The position numbers and the translations under genes are program-made. A DNA stretch of 64,000 nt from assembly GCA_965116595.1 (NCBI GenBank), contig OZ220708.1, forward strand, positions 1,612,001 through 1,676,000. The letters are read 5' to 3'. Positions 25,570-33,981 of this stretch are shown piece by piece (within the stretch, counting starts at the first letter, position 1; each line of letters opens with the position of its first letter). The notes under the pieces were generated by a model that was given only the letters and a program-made list of their open reading frames with translations, searched no databases and was not told the DNA's origin. The stretch comes from G963663315 sp963668255. Its GTDB lineage: Bacteria > Pseudomonadota > Gammaproteobacteria > Arenicellales > Poriferihabitantaceae.

Positions 25570-26001
25570 ATGCCTTCATCCACCCGAGATAGAATCATGC
25601 GGCATCTGGATATTGTCAAACAATTCCAGCCTGCCCTGCATGGCGAAACCCACGCTCCCTCTCCCGATATGGTTGATGACGACCACTATCGCGCCTACAC
25701 GCGCTCGTCACATGACGTCGGTGGTGAACCGGATATCCCGATTCCCTGGGAAGAGAAGGAAGAGGAGATCTGGGAACACAATACTTTTGTCACTTGCGAG
25801 GTGCTGGCCTGGCGGGGTGTCTGGAATGCCGAGGAGCGGCGGCGGCGTCAAAATGTTGACGTCGGCCAGACGATTTACCTCGGCTTGCCGTACTACGGCC
25901 GCTGGCTGATGACTGCGGCCCTGATCCTGGTCGACAAGCAATACGCTACCCTGAGCGAGCTTCAGGACAAGATTCACGAAGTGAGGCAACGTTATGAGTA
26001 A
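25570..26001 (+). CDS. scnB: Thiocyanate hydrolase beta subunit
   Basis: First structural subunit of a cobalt thiocyanate hydrolase, which converts thiocyanate and water to carbonyl sulfide and ammonia. The 143-residue protein resembles the nitrile-hydratase beta N-terminal fold, with HLDIVKQFQPALHGETHA, the acidic EEKEEEIWEHNTF helix and LGLPYYGRWLMTAALILVDK. Length and the order beta-alpha-gamma match scnBAC of Thiobacillus thioparus (about 157, 126 and 243 residues). It overlaps scnA by eight bases. Start ATG at 25570 with a GAGGAG-like site upstream. Confidence 0.87.
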   Translation: MPSSTRDRIMRHLDIVKQFQPALHGETHAPSPDMVDDDHYRAYTRSSHDVGGEPDIPIPWEEKEEEIWEHNTFVTCEVLAWRGVWNAEERRRRQNVDVGQTIYLGLPYYGRWLMTAALILVDKQYATLSELQDKIHEVRQRYE

Positions 26002-26365
26002 TAAACCTGTTTACGATCGCGAACATCACGTCAAGAAAGCCACGGGGATCGGCGATCCCCAGTGTTTTGCCGGGGAAGCTGCGCCGGCCAGGTTCAAGGT
26101 GGGAGACCAGGTTCGGGTCCGTGACCTGCCTGATCTGTTCTATACCCGGACGCAAACCTACTTGCGAGGAACGGAGTGCACCGTTTCTGCGCTTGTCTAT
26201 GAAAGCCCGGCCGCCGAAGACGAGGCCTGGGATAATACCGACAAGGCCGAATGGTTTTACAGCCTCGTCTTCAAGCAGAGCGATCTTTGGTCCGATTATC
26301 CGAAGACCTTTGGCGGCGATACGCTGGAGACTGAATTACCGGAGCGTTGGCTGGAGTCGGCCTAG
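25994..26365 (+). CDS. scnA: Thiocyanate hydrolase alpha subunit
   Basis: A 123-residue subunit corresponding to the C-terminal half of the nitrile hydratase beta chain. TGIGDPQCFAG, RVRDLPDLFYTRTQTY, VYESPAAEDEAW and GDTLETELPERWLE are the patterns I recall for ScnA, so thiocyanate hydrolase is much more likely than nitrile hydratase. It overlaps scnB and precedes scnC by about 60 bases, consistent with translation in fixed ratio. No oddity was seen. Confidence 0.9.
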   Translation: MSNKPVYDREHHVKKATGIGDPQCFAGEAAPARFKVGDQVRVRDLPDLFYTRTQTYLRGTECTVSALVYESPAAEDEAWDNTDKAEWFYSLVFKQSDLWSDYPKTFGGDTLETELPERWLESA

Positions 26366-26426
26366 AGCCTGCACCGGAACTCACACTTGCACGAATTGAC
26401 GAAATAACTGTTGAGAGGAAAGATAA

Positions 26427-27122
26427 ATGTCTGACGATCACAAGCATGCGCCGATGGTTGATGAAGTAAGCGAATTCGAAATTCTGGAAATCGCGGTTCG
26501 CGAACTTGCCATTGAAAAGGGCCTGTTTACCCAAGAGGATCACAATGCCTGGACCGAGTATATGCATACCCTCGGGCCGCTGCCGGCGGCACGCCTTGTG
26601 GCCAAGGCCTGGCTGGATCCTGAATTCAAAAAACTCGCGGTAGAGGATGGCGTCAAGGCCAGCCTTGAAGTCGGGATCGATTGGATCAAGACTATGCCGA
26701 CACAGTTCGGTACCCCAAGTGACTATTGCAGTTTCCGCGTCATGGAAGATACGCCGACCCTGAAGCATGTCGTAGTCTGCACTTTGTGCTCATGCTATCC
26801 GCGCCCGATACTGGGCCAGTCTCCCGAGTGGTATCGTACGCCGAATTATCGTCGGCGCCTTGTACGCTGGCCCCGGCAGGTGTTATCGGAGTTCGGTTTG
26901 CAGTTATCGGAAGACGTGGAAGTCCGGGTGGTTGACTCCAATCAGAAATCCCGCTTCACCGTGCTGCCGGTTCGTCCGGAAGGGACTGAGGGCTGGACCG
27001 AGGATCAATTAACCGAAATCGTCACGCGTGATTGCCTGATCGGAGTAGCCTTGCCGAAACCGGGCAAGACCGCGAACGATCCTCGTCCGATCCGCAAGGC
27101 GCTGAAACCCTACAACCACTAG
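26427..27122 (+). CDS. scnC: Thiocyanate hydrolase gamma (catalytic, cobalt-binding) subunit
   Basis: A 231-residue subunit homologous to the nitrile hydratase alpha chain. The metal site CTLCSC (C118, C121, C123) matches the cobalt-type claw, in which two cysteines are oxidised to sulfinic and sulfenic acid. TLGPLPAARLVAKAWLDPEF, GQSPEWYRTPNYRRRLVRWP and WTEDQLTEIVTRDCLIG follow the family. The acidic, His-containing N-terminus is also seen in ScnC. It is 60 bases after scnA, with a GAGAGGAAAG ribosome site. Cobalt use fits the cbtBA genes downstream. Confidence 0.92.
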   Translation: MSDDHKHAPMVDEVSEFEILEIAVRELAIEKGLFTQEDHNAWTEYMHTLGPLPAARLVAKAWLDPEFKKLAVEDGVKASLEVGIDWIKTMPTQFGTPSDYCSFRVMEDTPTLKHVVVCTLCSCYPRPILGQSPEWYRTPNYRRRLVRWPRQVLSEFGLQLSEDVEVRVVDSNQKSRFTVLPVRPEGTEGWTEDQLTEIVTRDCLIGVALPKPGKTANDPRPIRKALKPYNH

Positions 27123-27140
27123 ACAACGCGTGATGCCGAC

Positions 27141-27548
27141 ATGACCTTGATCAATCCCGAAAAGATTGCGCTTGACGAGGAAATGCAGGCGCGCGATCTT
27201 GAAAACTCGCCGATCGACTTGCTGGAAGAGATCAGGCGGGATGGTAGTCATTGGGAAGACCTGGCATCGAAATGGGGAGTGGACAACCCGGACCCGCCCT
27301 GGAAAATATGGCTGGAAGCCACGTGCGAAGTCCTGGCAGATAAAAATTGTGCATTGCCAGCGCTGGAACGCCGGTGGGAGGAAGACGATCTCAGCGAGGA
27401 GCTGTACAAAGATGTTCCTTTTCCGGAACGGCAATTGTTGGCCCTGGCACATTCGATGATTCGACGCGGGTTGATCGACGAGAAGGAACTGGCGACGCAC
27501 AAAAAGGTTGTAGAAAAGCGACTGCACATGGTGGACCAGATAACTTAA
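27141..27548 (+). CDS. Thiocyanate hydrolase activator, P15K-like
   Basis: A 135-residue protein placed directly after scnC, where the P15K activator is found in T. thioparus. Such proteins resemble the nitrile hydratase beta N-terminus and help insert cobalt or oxidise the cysteine claw. The sequence shows two helical parts (ENSPIDLLEEIRRDGSHWED and RQLLALAHSMIRRGLIDEKE). The latter, with the final KVVEKRL, is typical of nitrile hydratase beta-like accessory proteins. Its role here is inferred from position and resemblance; the exact cobalt-transfer mechanism is not visible. Confidence 0.78.
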   Translation: MTLINPEKIALDEEMQARDLENSPIDLLEEIRRDGSHWEDLASKWGVDNPDPPWKIWLEATCEVLADKNCALPALERRWEEDDLSEELYKDVPFPERQLLALAHSMIRRGLIDEKELATHKKVVEKRLHMVDQIT

Positions 27549-27581
27549 GAGGTTGCACCTAAATATTACGTTGATCGAAAT

Positions 27582-28487
27582 TTGAATATTTCCGCAAGCG
27601 CCAGTGGTATCCACATCAGTGTCGAAGATCTCTCGCATCGATACACGCATAAATCGCCTTTTACATTCGAAAAGGTCAGCTTCAAGGCGGAACCGGGCGA
27701 AGCCCTGACCATAATCGGCCGGTCCGGATGTGGCAAGTCAACGCTGCTTCAGGTTATCGCGGGATTGTTGCCTTATTCCATAGGCAAGGTTCAACTTGAG
27801 AATGAAGATGTCGTTGAACCCTCCTCGCGGTGGGTCATGATGTTTCAGGCTCCCCATTTGTTTCCCTGGATGAACGTTCGTCAAAACGTCGGCGTGGGCC
27901 TGCGTTTTGCGAACTGGCCGAAGGAACGGATTACGGATCGTGTCGATGAGGCGCTTGAACTCGTCCACCTGGAAGAGTTTGCCAACAAGAACACTCAGGA
28001 TCTGTCGGGCGGTCAGCAACAGCGTGTTGCGCTGGCGCGATCACTGGTCATGGAACCGGAGATGCTGCTCCTGGATGAGCCTTTCTCGGCGCTGGATGCC
28101 TTCACCCGCGCCAGTCTCCAGCATGATGTACGCCAGATCGCCAAGCAACTGTGTATCAATGTTGTCCTGGTTACACACGATATCGACGAAGCCATCCTGA
28201 TGGCTGACCGCGCCTTGGTGATGGCAGGTTCTCCGGGCAAGATCGTACATGATTTCAAGGTGGATCTCCCGGACCCGCGTGAGCGCCGCGATCCGAAAGT
28301 GCAGGAAATGCGTACCAGGCTGATGGGGGTTTTCCACGATGCTACGCATGAGCAGGGCGAGGATGAAGGTGATTTACCGATAGTAGACGATGAACCGATA
28401 GTAACCGACTCGACAAAACTTGAGTTTTCGGGCCGCGAGTTTAGTCGGTCTAACTGGACCGAGGTGGCATCCGGCCGCCCAATTTGA
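27582..28487 (+). CDS. ABC transporter ATP-binding protein, nitrate/sulfonate/taurine type
   Basis: ATPase of an import system of the SsuB/TauB/NrtD type, 301 residues. Walker A GRSGCGKSTLL, signature LSGGQQQRVALARSL, Walker B LLLDEPFSALD and H-loop VTHDIDEA are intact. The C-terminal 60 residues after the H-loop form a long acidic tail (EQGEDEGDLP) not usual in the family. The start is TTG at 27582, 33 bases after the P15K gene, with a weak ribosome site. It lies between the hydrolase and its binding protein, so the importer probably carries thiocyanate or a related anion. Confidence 0.85.
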   Translation: MNISASASGIHISVEDLSHRYTHKSPFTFEKVSFKAEPGEALTIIGRSGCGKSTLLQVIAGLLPYSIGKVQLENEDVVEPSSRWVMMFQAPHLFPWMNVRQNVGVGLRFANWPKERITDRVDEALELVHLEEFANKNTQDLSGGQQQRVALARSLVMEPEMLLLDEPFSALDAFTRASLQHDVRQIAKQLCINVVLVTHDIDEAILMADRALVMAGSPGKIVHDFKVDLPDPRERRDPKVQEMRTRLMGVFHDATHEQGEDEGDLPIVDDEPIVTDSTKLEFSGREFSRSNWTEVASGRPI

Positions 28488-28505
28488 CACTGTGGAGGAA
28501 TCAGA

Positions 28506-29798
28506 ATGACTGATATGAAAAAAATGTACACGAAGCACGGTGATGGTATTCAAGATCCAAATCTCGTAATCGAGTGTGACCCCAACTTCAAGGGTATCCT
28601 TGGGTCGTCGGTCAATCGACGCGAACTGCTGCAACTGGGTGCTGCCGCAACTGCGGCCGGATTTACCTTACCATCCTCTAGCCTGGCGCAGCAGACCAAC
28701 TGGGATCCGGTGGTCAAGATCGGATACATTCCAATCACGGACTCGGCCGCGTTACTGGTTGCCCATGAATTGGGATACCTGAAAGAAGAGGGTATCGATT
28801 CGGTCAGGCCGACGCTTATTCGAGGGTGGTCTCCGCTGGTAGAAGCCTTCGCCTCCTACCGCTTTAACCTGACTCACATGTTGATCCCGATTCCGATCTG
28901 GATGAGGTACAACAACAATTACCCAGTCAAAATCACCGCCTGGGACCACACCAACGGTTCTGCAATCGTGGTGGGCAAGAATACCGGTATCAACTCGCCG
29001 GCCGATTTCGGCGGCAAGCAGTTTGCAATGCCATACTGGTACTCGATCCACAACATTGTATCGCAACGTCTGTTACGTGATGCCGGGATTACGCCAGTCA
29101 TTCGTCCGCAGGATGCTGAATTGGGGCCGAATGAGTGTAACTTTCTTGTGCTGCCGCCGCCGTCAATGCCGCCGGCACTGGCTGCCGGCACGATTGACGG
29201 CTACTGCGTAGCCGAACCCTTCAACGCCCTGGGTGAACTCAAGGCAGGAGGCAAGGTGCTTCGGTTCACCGGTGACGTCTGGAAAGGCCACCCATGCTGT
29301 GTGGTCGTCATGCACGAAGAGAACACGATGGATCCAGACCGGGCGGCATGGGCGCAGGGTATCCACAATGCCGTGGTGAGGGCACAGATCACGTTGGCCG
29401 AAAATCGTGAGGAAATGGCCGTGATGTTGTCACGTGACGGTCAGAAGTACCTGCCATTCCCGAAGGAGGTGATTGAGCGCGCCATGCTGTTCTACGATCC
29501 CGCCTACTACAACAATCCGCTTGCAATCAAGCATCCGGAGTGGGGTATGGACCGGATCAACTTCCAGGCCTGGCCGTATCGCTCGGCGACCGAACTTGTG
29601 GTCGATGATCTGAAGCAGACTCTCGTTACCGGTGATGATGCATTTCTGGCTGGCCTGACACCAAAAATGGTGGCCGACGATCTGGTCAATTACGAGTTCA
29701 TCAAGAATTCACTCGAAGCCAACCCGAAATGGCGTAACGATGTGAGTGTTCCGAAAGGGGATGATCCCTATACGCGGACGGAAGTGGTTGAACTGTAG
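28506..29798 (+). CDS. ABC transporter substrate-binding protein, NMT1/TauA type, possible Tat substrate
   Basis: Periplasmic receptor, 430 residues. After 35 leading residues, VNRRELLQLGAAATAAGF (about 36-53) resembles a twin-arginine signal, ending near SLAQQ. The mature part has the NMT1/SsuA pattern (VKIGYIPITDSAALLVAHEL, GGKQFAMPYWYSIHNIVSQR, TIDGYCVAEPFN). The extended N-terminus before the Tat motif is unusual. GAGGA sits six bases before the ATG. Same operon as the ATPase and permease; the ligand is likely thiocyanate or cyanate by context. Confidence 0.86.
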   Translation: MTDMKKMYTKHGDGIQDPNLVIECDPNFKGILGSSVNRRELLQLGAAATAAGFTLPSSSLAQQTNWDPVVKIGYIPITDSAALLVAHELGYLKEEGIDSVRPTLIRGWSPLVEAFASYRFNLTHMLIPIPIWMRYNNNYPVKITAWDHTNGSAIVVGKNTGINSPADFGGKQFAMPYWYSIHNIVSQRLLRDAGITPVIRPQDAELGPNECNFLVLPPPSMPPALAAGTIDGYCVAEPFNALGELKAGGKVLRFTGDVWKGHPCCVVVMHEENTMDPDRAAWAQGIHNAVVRAQITLAENREEMAVMLSRDGQKYLPFPKEVIERAMLFYDPAYYNNPLAIKHPEWGMDRINFQAWPYRSATELVVDDLKQTLVTGDDAFLAGLTPKMVADDLVNYEFIKNSLEANPKWRNDVSVPKGDDPYTRTEVVEL

Positions 29799-29844
29799 GC
29801 GCTGTCAGATCGCGTACATATAGATCCTGAATCTGGATGTGACC

Positions 29845-30651
29845 ATGGATCCAAGCCAGCCTAAGTTCTGGATCAAAAAGTACGGCCTCAAGTTATTTAA
29901 CTGGGTGGCCGGACTTCTGATCCTGTTTTCGCTCTGGTGGTTGGGCGGTTTCCTGATCCATCTGAATCCCGACACAACCCATTTTTCGGACTTCGGGCCA
30001 ATCCCGACCCTCCAGGCTTTCCCCGAGCTCTGGGGAGATGGAACGATACTGGATGCAGTCATGTCCAGTGGCTATCGGCTCGGTATCGGGTTGTTGATCG
30101 CCATCGCCTGCGGCATTCCGATCGGGATTCTAATGGGTCGCAGTCGTACGTTTCGTGAACTGAGTAATTCGCCATTTCAGTTGCTGCGTATGATCAGCCC
30201 GCTGTCCTGGGAGCCGATTGCTGTTATCGTTTTCGTGACCTGGAACCAGGCGATCATATTCCTGATTGCGGTGGCCTCAGTCTGGCCGGTTGCCTTCGCA
30301 ACAGCGGCAGGCCTGGCGAAGGTGGATCCGGCCTGGTTCAAAGTTGCCAGAAACCTCGGCGCCAGTCCCTGGCACCGCCTGACGCTGATCATCATTCCGG
30401 CGATCACGTTCGATATGTTGACGGGAATCCGCGCTGCCCTCGGCGTCGCCTGGATCGTTCTGGTTCCGGCTGAGTTTCTCGGCGTAACTTCAGGTCTGGG
30501 CTATTCGATCGCGGATGCGCGTGAAACGCTGTCCTACGACTATCTGACCGCGATGGTATTAACAATCGGTTGCATCGGCTACATTCTGGACAGTTCCTGT
30601 GTGCTGGCAATCAAGCGGTTCAGTTGGCACAGGGGTGATGAATCATCCTGA
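29845..30651 (+). CDS. ABC transporter permease, nitrate/sulfonate/taurine type
   Basis: Integral membrane subunit of about 268 residues. One N-terminal segment (NWVAGLLILFSLWWLGGFL) and several more hydrophobic segments are seen. The cytoplasmic EAA loop is VARNLGASPWHRLTLIIIPA, with the expected glycine, followed by LTGIRAALGVAWIVLVPAEFLG as in SsuC/TauC. ATG 29845 is used; an in-frame GTG at 29839 is possible. It completes an importer with the two preceding genes and is followed by cbtB after about 60 bases. Confidence 0.87.
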   Translation: MDPSQPKFWIKKYGLKLFNWVAGLLILFSLWWLGGFLIHLNPDTTHFSDFGPIPTLQAFPELWGDGTILDAVMSSGYRLGIGLLIAIACGIPIGILMGRSRTFRELSNSPFQLLRMISPLSWEPIAVIVFVTWNQAIIFLIAVASVWPVAFATAAGLAKVDPAWFKVARNLGASPWHRLTLIIIPAITFDMLTGIRAALGVAWIVLVPAEFLGVTSGLGYSIADARETLSYDYLTAMVLTIGCIGYILDSSCVLAIKRFSWHRGDESS

Positions 30652-30712
30652 CCCGACTTCAATGTTTTTTAATAATCTAATCATATAACGAGTTAAATAG
30701 GAGAGAAGTAAA

Positions 30713-30898
30713 ATGAGTACTTTAGCAACGACATCGGCAATTAGCGTACCCACTATCGGCACTCGCGTGCTGAGTCAGCTGGTAGCTGCATTAATTCTGG
30801 GTTCAGTCATTCTCTATGGGGCGGGATTTGCGAATATGGGAGTCGCGCATAGTGCTGCCCATGACGCCCGTCATTCACAGGGCTTCCCTTGCCATTAG
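30713..30898 (+). CDS. cbtB: Cobalt transporter subunit CbtB
   Basis: A 61-residue membrane protein with one transmembrane segment (LVAALILGSVILYGAGFA) and the CbtB C-terminal histidine motif HSAAHDARHSQGFPCH, which probably binds cobalt. GGAG lies about ten bases before the ATG. It is followed after 25 bases by cbtA. No cobalamin riboswitch fits into the 60 bases upstream, so regulation is likely tied to the scn operon. A second CbtB is encoded at 57795. Confidence 0.92.
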   Translation: MSTLATTSAISVPTIGTRVLSQLVAALILGSVILYGAGFANMGVAHSAAHDARHSQGFPCH

Positions 30899-30923
30899 TA
30901 GTCGCTGATTCCAGGTTTGTGCT

Positions 30924-31685
30924 GTGGTATTTCGGAAAGTCGTCTACTATTCGATTCTGGTTGGGATCGTAGCCGGCCTCGTCCTGACCGCGGCCCAACG
31001 TTTGCAGGTTGTGCCGATCATCTTTACTGCGGAGGTATACGAAAGTACGTCGATAGACACCGGATCAGGTGGGGCTGACGACCACGCACACTGGTCGCCG
31101 GAGGCAGGCATGCGGACTGTGTTAACCGCGTTTTCCAACGTGCTGACAGCTATTGGATACGCACTGATACTGCTGTCCGTGATGCTGGCTGTACAAACCT
31201 GGTCCCCAGGCAAGCCAAACCGACTTACCTGGCAGAGGGCGCTTGGTTGGAGCCTGGCAGGATATGCCATATTCTGGTTAGTGCCATCACTTGGTTTGCC
31301 ACCGGAAATTCCTCTGCAAAATGCCGCCGAACTGCAAGATCGTCAGGTCTGGTGGGTAATCTGTGTCGTCTGTACGGCTGCCGGGCTTGGTGGACTTGCT
31401 TTCGCGTCGACACCCTGGCGATGGCTGGCGCCACTGGTCATCGCGGTCCCTTACCTGATCGGCGCACCGCATCCGGAAGGTCCGATGTTTATTGGCCAGA
31501 CCCCGGAATTCGCAGGGGCACTTGAGGCGCTTGCTGCTGAATTTTTCTATGCCACGGCCATCGTGAATGCCGTGTTCTGGCTGGTTCTTGGTTCGCTGGT
31601 TACCTGGTCCGGTGTCCGGATCAGCCGGAGTATGGCAACAGCGGACAAGGATTCTTCCAAACCCGCTACCACAACCTCGGCTTAA
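30924..31685 (+). CDS. cbtA: Cobalt transporter subunit CbtA
   Basis: A 253-residue inner-membrane protein with a start helix (VVYYSILVGIVAGLVLTAAQ), a short periplasmic histidine-containing loop (GGADDHAHWSP) and four or five more hydrophobic segments. GLPPEIP and LIGAPHPEGP are typical of CbtA. The start is GTG at 30924. It forms a pair with cbtB and probably supplies cobalt to the thiocyanate hydrolase encoded four to eight genes upstream. Similar to the CbtA at 58005. Confidence 0.88.
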   Translation: MVFRKVVYYSILVGIVAGLVLTAAQRLQVVPIIFTAEVYESTSIDTGSGGADDHAHWSPEAGMRTVLTAFSNVLTAIGYALILLSVMLAVQTWSPGKPNRLTWQRALGWSLAGYAIFWLVPSLGLPPEIPLQNAAELQDRQVWWVICVVCTAAGLGGLAFASTPWRWLAPLVIAVPYLIGAPHPEGPMFIGQTPEFAGALEALAAEFFYATAIVNAVFWLVLGSLVTWSGVRISRSMATADKDSSKPATTTSA

Positions 31686-31699
31686 CTCAAGGAGTCAAA

Positions 31700-32092
31700 G
31701 TGACCAATAAGATCAGTATCATCTGTTTGTCGGGTGAACACGAAAAGCTGCAAATGGCGGCCATGGTGGCCTCGGTTGGAGCTGCATCAGGAGATGAAGT
31801 CACGGTTTTCTTTTCTATGAACTCGATGAAGTACTTTATCAAGGGCAATGAGGACACTGTCCCGGCCGAGGGTGAATTCGGCGCTACTGCCCTGAATCGT
31901 GAGGGTGTGCCCCCCTTTCGGGATTTGTTCCAACAGGCAGTAGAGCTTGGTGATGCGGCCTTGCTTCCCTGTTCGATGGCGATGGACCTGCTGGAATTGA
32001 AGGATGGTGATCTGATGAACGAGTTCGGACCGTCTACCGGGTTGACCAAATTCTTGAGCGATGCAGAGGGATCGCAAATTATAACTTTTTAA
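31700..32092 (+). CDS. DsrE/DsrF-like family protein
   Basis: A 130-residue cytosolic protein of the DsrE-like superfamily. The first strand-helix unit (KISIICLSGEHEKLQMAAM), EVTVFFSMNSMKYF and the PCSMAMDLL segment follow the pattern; the single cysteine in LLPCSMAM could carry persulfide sulfur. GTG 31700 follows GGAG. Its neighbours are TusA and sulfide:quinone oxidoreductase, so a sulfur-carrier role in oxidation of sulfide released from thiocyanate is probable. Confidence 0.82.
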   Translation: MTNKISIICLSGEHEKLQMAAMVASVGAASGDEVTVFFSMNSMKYFIKGNEDTVPAEGEFGATALNREGVPPFRDLFQQAVELGDAALLPCSMAMDLLELKDGDLMNEFGPSTGLTKFLSDAEGSQIITF

Positions 32093-32122
32093 TGGTAGAA
32101 TTTCTGTGTAAGGAGGGATGAC

Positions 32123-32353
32123 ATGAGTGAGCATATCATCATTGATGCAAAGAACACCTATTGCCCGGGCCCATTGATGGAGTTGATCCGGTGCGTGAAA
32201 CAGGCGGAGGTCGGCGACGTACTCGAGTTGCTTTCGACCGACAGCGGCACTGCTAATGACGTTCCCGAGTGGGTCGCCAAGATCGGCCATGAAATTTTGA
32301 GCTCGGAGCAAATCGATGACGTCTGGCACGTCACGGTGAAAAAGGTCAAGTAA
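32123..32353 (+). CDS. tusA: TusA-family sulfur carrier
   Basis: A 76-residue protein with the TusA signature CPGPLMELI; the first cysteine carries sulfur as a persulfide. The following helix and the C-terminal strand (WHVTVKKVK) complete the fold. AAGGAGGGATGAC precedes the ATG, a strong ribosome site. It lies between dsrE-like and the sulfide:quinone oxidoreductase gene. In sulfur oxidisers such proteins pass sulfane sulfur between enzymes; a tRNA-thiolation role is possible but less likely here. Confidence 0.88.
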   Translation: MSEHIIIDAKNTYCPGPLMELIRCVKQAEVGDVLELLSTDSGTANDVPEWVAKIGHEILSSEQIDDVWHVTVKKVK

Positions 32354-32394
32354 CGCCCGTTCCAGGTCGCTGCGCTGAAATACGGAAGGTTGAA

Positions 32395-33528
32395 ATGAAA
32401 ATTCTGGTAGTGGGTGGCGGTACCGGTGGTACGATCACCGCCAACAATGTGGCCCGACGCCTGGCGTCGGAAATAAGTGCAGGCAAGGCGGGTATCACGA
32501 TGCTGTCCGCATCCGACCGCCACATGTATCAACCCGGCTTGCTGTACGTTGCTTTCGGGCAGATGATGCCTGATGAACTGTATCGCGATCAGGCGAGCCT
32601 GCTTGAAAGTTCCATAGACTTTCATGTCGATCCGGCTGAAGATTTTGATCTTGACAATAACCGGGTGACGACGCAGAGCGGCCAGGTTCATGACTACGAC
32701 GTACTTGTTATCGCAACCGGTTCGCGCATCATGCCGAAGATCATTCCCGGCCTCAACGAGGGCGCCGAAACCTTTTATACCGAGGAAGGGGCGATCAAGA
32801 TGTTCAAGGCCCTGCGGGAATTTGAGGGCGGCAAGGTTGCTACCATCGTCGGTGTACCTCACAAGTGTCCTATTGCACCGGTGGAGGTAACTTTTTCGCT
32901 GCACGATTATTTCAAGTCCCGCGGCATTCGCGACAAGGTCGAAATCAAGTACCATTATCCGATCAACCGGATTCACAGTATCGAAAATGTGGCTGCCTGG
33001 GCGGAGCCCGAGTTTCGACGCATGGGTGTCGAGTACGAAACCCTTTTCAATGTCGAGGAAGTCGACGTAGAAAACAAGATTGTCAAGAGCCTCGAAGGTA
33101 CCGAATATCAGTACGATCTGCTGATTTCGATTCCCGAACATAACGGGGTTGAAGCCATTATCAACAGCGACCTGGGGCAGGACGGCTGGATACCGACTGA
33201 TCGGCACAAGCTGACGATGACGGGCTATGACAATGTCTATGTCGTGGGCGACACCACCGATCTGCCGGTCAGCAAGACAGGGTCAGCAGCTCACTTTCAG
33301 GCTGAAGTCATTGCAGAGAATATTGCCTCGATGATCAAGATAGGCACACCGGTCACAGAGTACAACGGCAAGGTGTACTGCTTTATAGAAGCCGGTTACG
33401 ATAAGGCAACCTACGCAATGTTCAACTATGACTTCCCGCCCGATTTGAAAGAACCGAACAAATCCATGCACTGGTTCAAGGTCAGTTATAACAAGATGTA
33501 CTGGACCAGTGTTCGCGGGCTACTGTAA
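32395..33528 (+). CDS. sqr: FAD-dependent sulfide:quinone oxidoreductase
   Basis: A 377-residue flavoprotein. The FAD-binding motif VVGGGTGGTITANNVAR is at the N-terminus; VIATGSRIMPKIIPG and the second FAD motif VYVVGDTTDLPVSKTG are typical. The cysteine in PHKCPIAPVEV (about residue 160) is the conserved redox or sulfur-binding cysteine of SQR-like proteins. The C-terminus ends in amphipathic FKVSYNKMYWTSVRGLL, probably for membrane attachment. It would oxidise sulfide with quinone. The exact SQR type was not determined. Confidence 0.87.
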   Translation: MKILVVGGGTGGTITANNVARRLASEISAGKAGITMLSASDRHMYQPGLLYVAFGQMMPDELYRDQASLLESSIDFHVDPAEDFDLDNNRVTTQSGQVHDYDVLVIATGSRIMPKIIPGLNEGAETFYTEEGAIKMFKALREFEGGKVATIVGVPHKCPIAPVEVTFSLHDYFKSRGIRDKVEIKYHYPINRIHSIENVAAWAEPEFRRMGVEYETLFNVEEVDVENKIVKSLEGTEYQYDLLISIPEHNGVEAIINSDLGQDGWIPTDRHKLTMTGYDNVYVVGDTTDLPVSKTGSAAHFQAEVIAENIASMIKIGTPVTEYNGKVYCFIEAGYDKATYAMFNYDFPPDLKEPNKSMHWFKVSYNKMYWTSVRGLL

Positions 33529-33539
33529 GGCAGACATCA

Positions 33540-33944
33540 ATGACCTCTGGACCAGAAAACGAAAACAGCAACAGCCTGGAAAAAAGTCTTGAAGGGTTGA
33601 CCGAGATCGGTACCGTCATCGCTGCAGCCAAGGATGCGCTTAACGACGACATGGTTGCCAGAATGTCTTCGGCGTTTTCCGAGGGCGTCATGTTGCTTGA
33701 TCGCCTGACCCGGAACCAGGCCCTCGTCCGGTTGCTGCAAAATCTTGATCGGCCGGAGAATCAGGCATTGCTGAATAGCCTTTCGGATGCGCTTGGCAAG
33801 ACCAGTATCGAGATGTCTTCTTCGTCGCCGGCAAAGGGAGGGTTCGGTAACCTGGTCAAGCAATTGAACGACCCGGATACGCAGGAAGGTCTGCGTATAC
33901 TCGCCATGTTTGGTAAGCACCTGGGGGCGGGTATACGTAAATAA
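33540..33944 (+). CDS. DUF1641 family protein
   Basis: A 134-residue helical protein. It shows the DUF1641 pattern of paired amphipathic helices near LTEIGTVIAAAKDALNDDMV and LRILAMFGKHLGAG, with FSEGVMLLDRLTRNQALVRL between. DUF1641 proteins often sit beside sulfide:quinone oxidoreductases and other quinone-linked enzymes; their role is not known. The ATG at 33540 is 11 bases after the SQR stop. No cofactor motif is visible. Confidence 0.78.
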   Translation: MTSGPENENSNSLEKSLEGLTEIGTVIAAAKDALNDDMVARMSSAFSEGVMLLDRLTRNQALVRLLQNLDRPENQALLNSLSDALGKTSIEMSSSSPAKGGFGNLVKQLNDPDTQEGLRILAMFGKHLGAGIRK

Positions 33945-33981
33945 ATGGGGGTTCCTGATCACTTCCAGCGCCGCGGGAGTT

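Noticed and set aside
25570..27122. Nitrile hydratase alpha and beta genes
   Set aside because: The three-subunit beta-alpha-gamma split, the lengths (143, 123, 231) and conserved stretches such as TGIGDPQCF and LPDLFYTRT fit thiocyanate hydrolase; nitrile hydratase has two longer subunits.
30652..30712. Cobalamin riboswitch upstream of cbtB
   Set aside because: Only about 60 bases separate the genes, too short for the full element, and no B12-box-like sequence was seen; the same holds for 57707-57794.
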